Origin: Burkholderiales bacterium RIFCSPHIGHO2_12_FULL_61_11
GTDB taxonomy: Bacteria > Pseudomonadota > Gammaproteobacteria > Burkholderiales > Burkholderiaceae_C
Assembly: GCA_001770785.1 (NCBI GenBank)
Contig: MERZ01000261.1
Span: 45,626-53,001, forward strand
Direction: 5' to 3'
Length of the DNA stretch: 7,376 nucleotides
The notes under the pieces are model-generated. The model was not told the origin of the DNA. It saw nothing but the letters and a program-made list of their open reading frames with translations, and did no database searches. The position numbers were made by a program, and so were the translations under genes. Below, piece by piece: positions 6,648-7,376 of the stretch. The first letter of the stretch is position 1; the number at the start of each line of letters is the position of its first letter.

Positions 6648-7376
6648 TTATTTTGTCAGACTCACAAACAGCCGGGTCAATCGCTCCGGCAGTTGCTCCA
6701 CCCGGTCCACCACCGTGGCATGATTGCCAAAGATGTCGTGGACATAGGCATCGGCCTGCGGGTCCAGGCTGATGCAGTGGCTGTGTATGCTTTGCTGCGC
6801 CAGCTCTTGCACGGCCTGGCGGGTGTCGGCCACCAGCGCCTGGTCATCGGCCACATCGACGTCAGACGGGCGGCCGTCGGTCAATACCAGCAGCAGTTTT
6901 TTGTCGGCCGTTTGCCCGCCCAGATAGTGTGCCGCGTGGCGCATGGCAGCGCCCATGCGGGTGGAATACGCCGCCTGCAGGGCAGCCAGTCGCGCCTTGG
7001 CCGCATCGCCCCAGCGCTCGCCAAAGCCGAGGATGTGCTGGTAGCGCACATCGTGCCGGGTGTTGGAATGAAAGCCCGCCAGCGCGAACGGGTCGCCAAG
7101 CTGGTCAATCGCCCAAGCCAATAGGGCCACGGCCTGCTGGCTCAGCGCCAGCCGGGTCTGGCCGGTGCCGGGAACGACATCGTTGAGCGACTGCGACAAG
7201 TCCAGCAGAACCAGCACGGCGATGCTGCGGTCGTTGCTGCGGTGGCTCATCAGGATGCGTGGGTCGGGCTGGGCACCGGCGCGCCAGTCGATCAGCGAGC
7301 GGATGGCCACGTCCAGGTCGAGCTCGCTGCCTTCTTGCTGGAAGCGGAGGCGGACTCGGTTTTGTGGCTTGAGCAG
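6648..7376 (-). CDS. NorD/CbbO-family von Willebrand A domain protein (C-terminal part, 5' end outside window)
   Basis: The frame is open from the window edge (7376) to TAA at 6650-6648, giving the last 242 residues. It begins [20 protein letters not shown], typical of the region just before the vWA domain in NorD and CbbO. The vWA domain carries a complete metal-ion-dependent adhesion site: DLSQS (Asp59, Ser61, Ser63), Thr139 in STRMG, and Asp167 in LTDGRP. These proteins work with a MoxR-type AAA+ ATPase (NorQ or CbbQ): NorD in maturation of nitric oxide reductase, CbbO in Rubisco activation with CbbQ. The fragment does not show which role applies; the partner gene would normally lie upstream, outside the window. 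Full-length members are about 600-800 residues. A GTG at 7310 is an internal valine codon, not the start. Confidence 0.88.
   Translation of the reverse strand: MLKPQNRVRLRFQQEGSELDLDVAIRSLIDWRAGAQPDPRILMSHRSNDRSIAVLVLLDLSQSLNDVVPGTGQTRLALSQQAVALLAWAIDQLGDPFALAGFHSNTRHDVRYQHILGFGERWGDAAKARLAALQAAYSTRMGAAMRHAAHYLGGQTADKKLLLVLTDGRPSDVDVADDQALVADTRQAVQELAQQSIHSHCISLDPQADAYVHDIFGNHATVVDRVEQLPERLTRLFVSLTK

Noticed and set aside
6326..6772. Plus-strand open frames across 6292-7124
   Set aside because: They cross the ATPase remnant and the end of the NorD/CbbO gene in antisense and show no recognisable motif.

Overview
This is a GC-rich stretch of bacterial chromosome. Several features point to a proteobacterium, most likely betaproteobacterial: an E. 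coli-type nickel glyoxalase I, a proteobacterial DUF3014 protein, an unusual class A PBP-like protein of about 1000 residues, and a NorD/CbbO-type protein. The lineage call is an inference from protein character, not from a database search. I found no RNA gene, CRISPR array, insertion sequence or integrase.

Layout, left to right. (1) 1-225, plus: the C-terminal end of an OmpA-like peptidoglycan-binding protein, cut by the window edge. (2) 278-688, minus: gloA, with all four metal ligands; a hairpin fills the short gap to the convergent OmpA-like gene. (3) 689-906: divergent spacer. (4) 907-1842, plus: an MscS-family mechanosensitive channel. (5) 1909-2736, minus: a membrane-anchored DUF3014 protein of unknown function. 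(6) 2737-3044: a spacer, more AT-rich than its flanks, rich in dyads, with a promoter candidate overlapped by a perfect 15-base palindrome. (7) 3045-6110, plus: a 1021-residue membrane-anchored protein with a divergent GT51 transglycosylase domain and a transpeptidase domain carrying SxxK, SxN and KTG. (8) 6148-6609, minus: the decayed remnant of a copper-type P-type ATPase. (9) 6648-7376, minus: the C-terminal von Willebrand A domain of a NorD/CbbO-family protein, cut by the window edge.

Much of the window concerns the cell envelope: an OmpA-like peptidoglycan binder, a tension-gated channel, an anchored DUF3014 protein and a wall-synthesis enzyme. The last two are divergently transcribed from one spacer. 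At the right end, the NorD/CbbO gene would be served in trans by a MoxR-type AAA+ ATPase (NorQ or CbbQ) that is not in view. Behind it lies the ATPase scar.

The two strongest points for a second look are the ATPase remnant and the large PBP. The remnant reads as one open frame only because its frame-changing lesions cancel out. The PBP has an altered GT51 motif and long insertions in its transpeptidase domain. I did not find convincing evidence of a wholly new multi-gene system.
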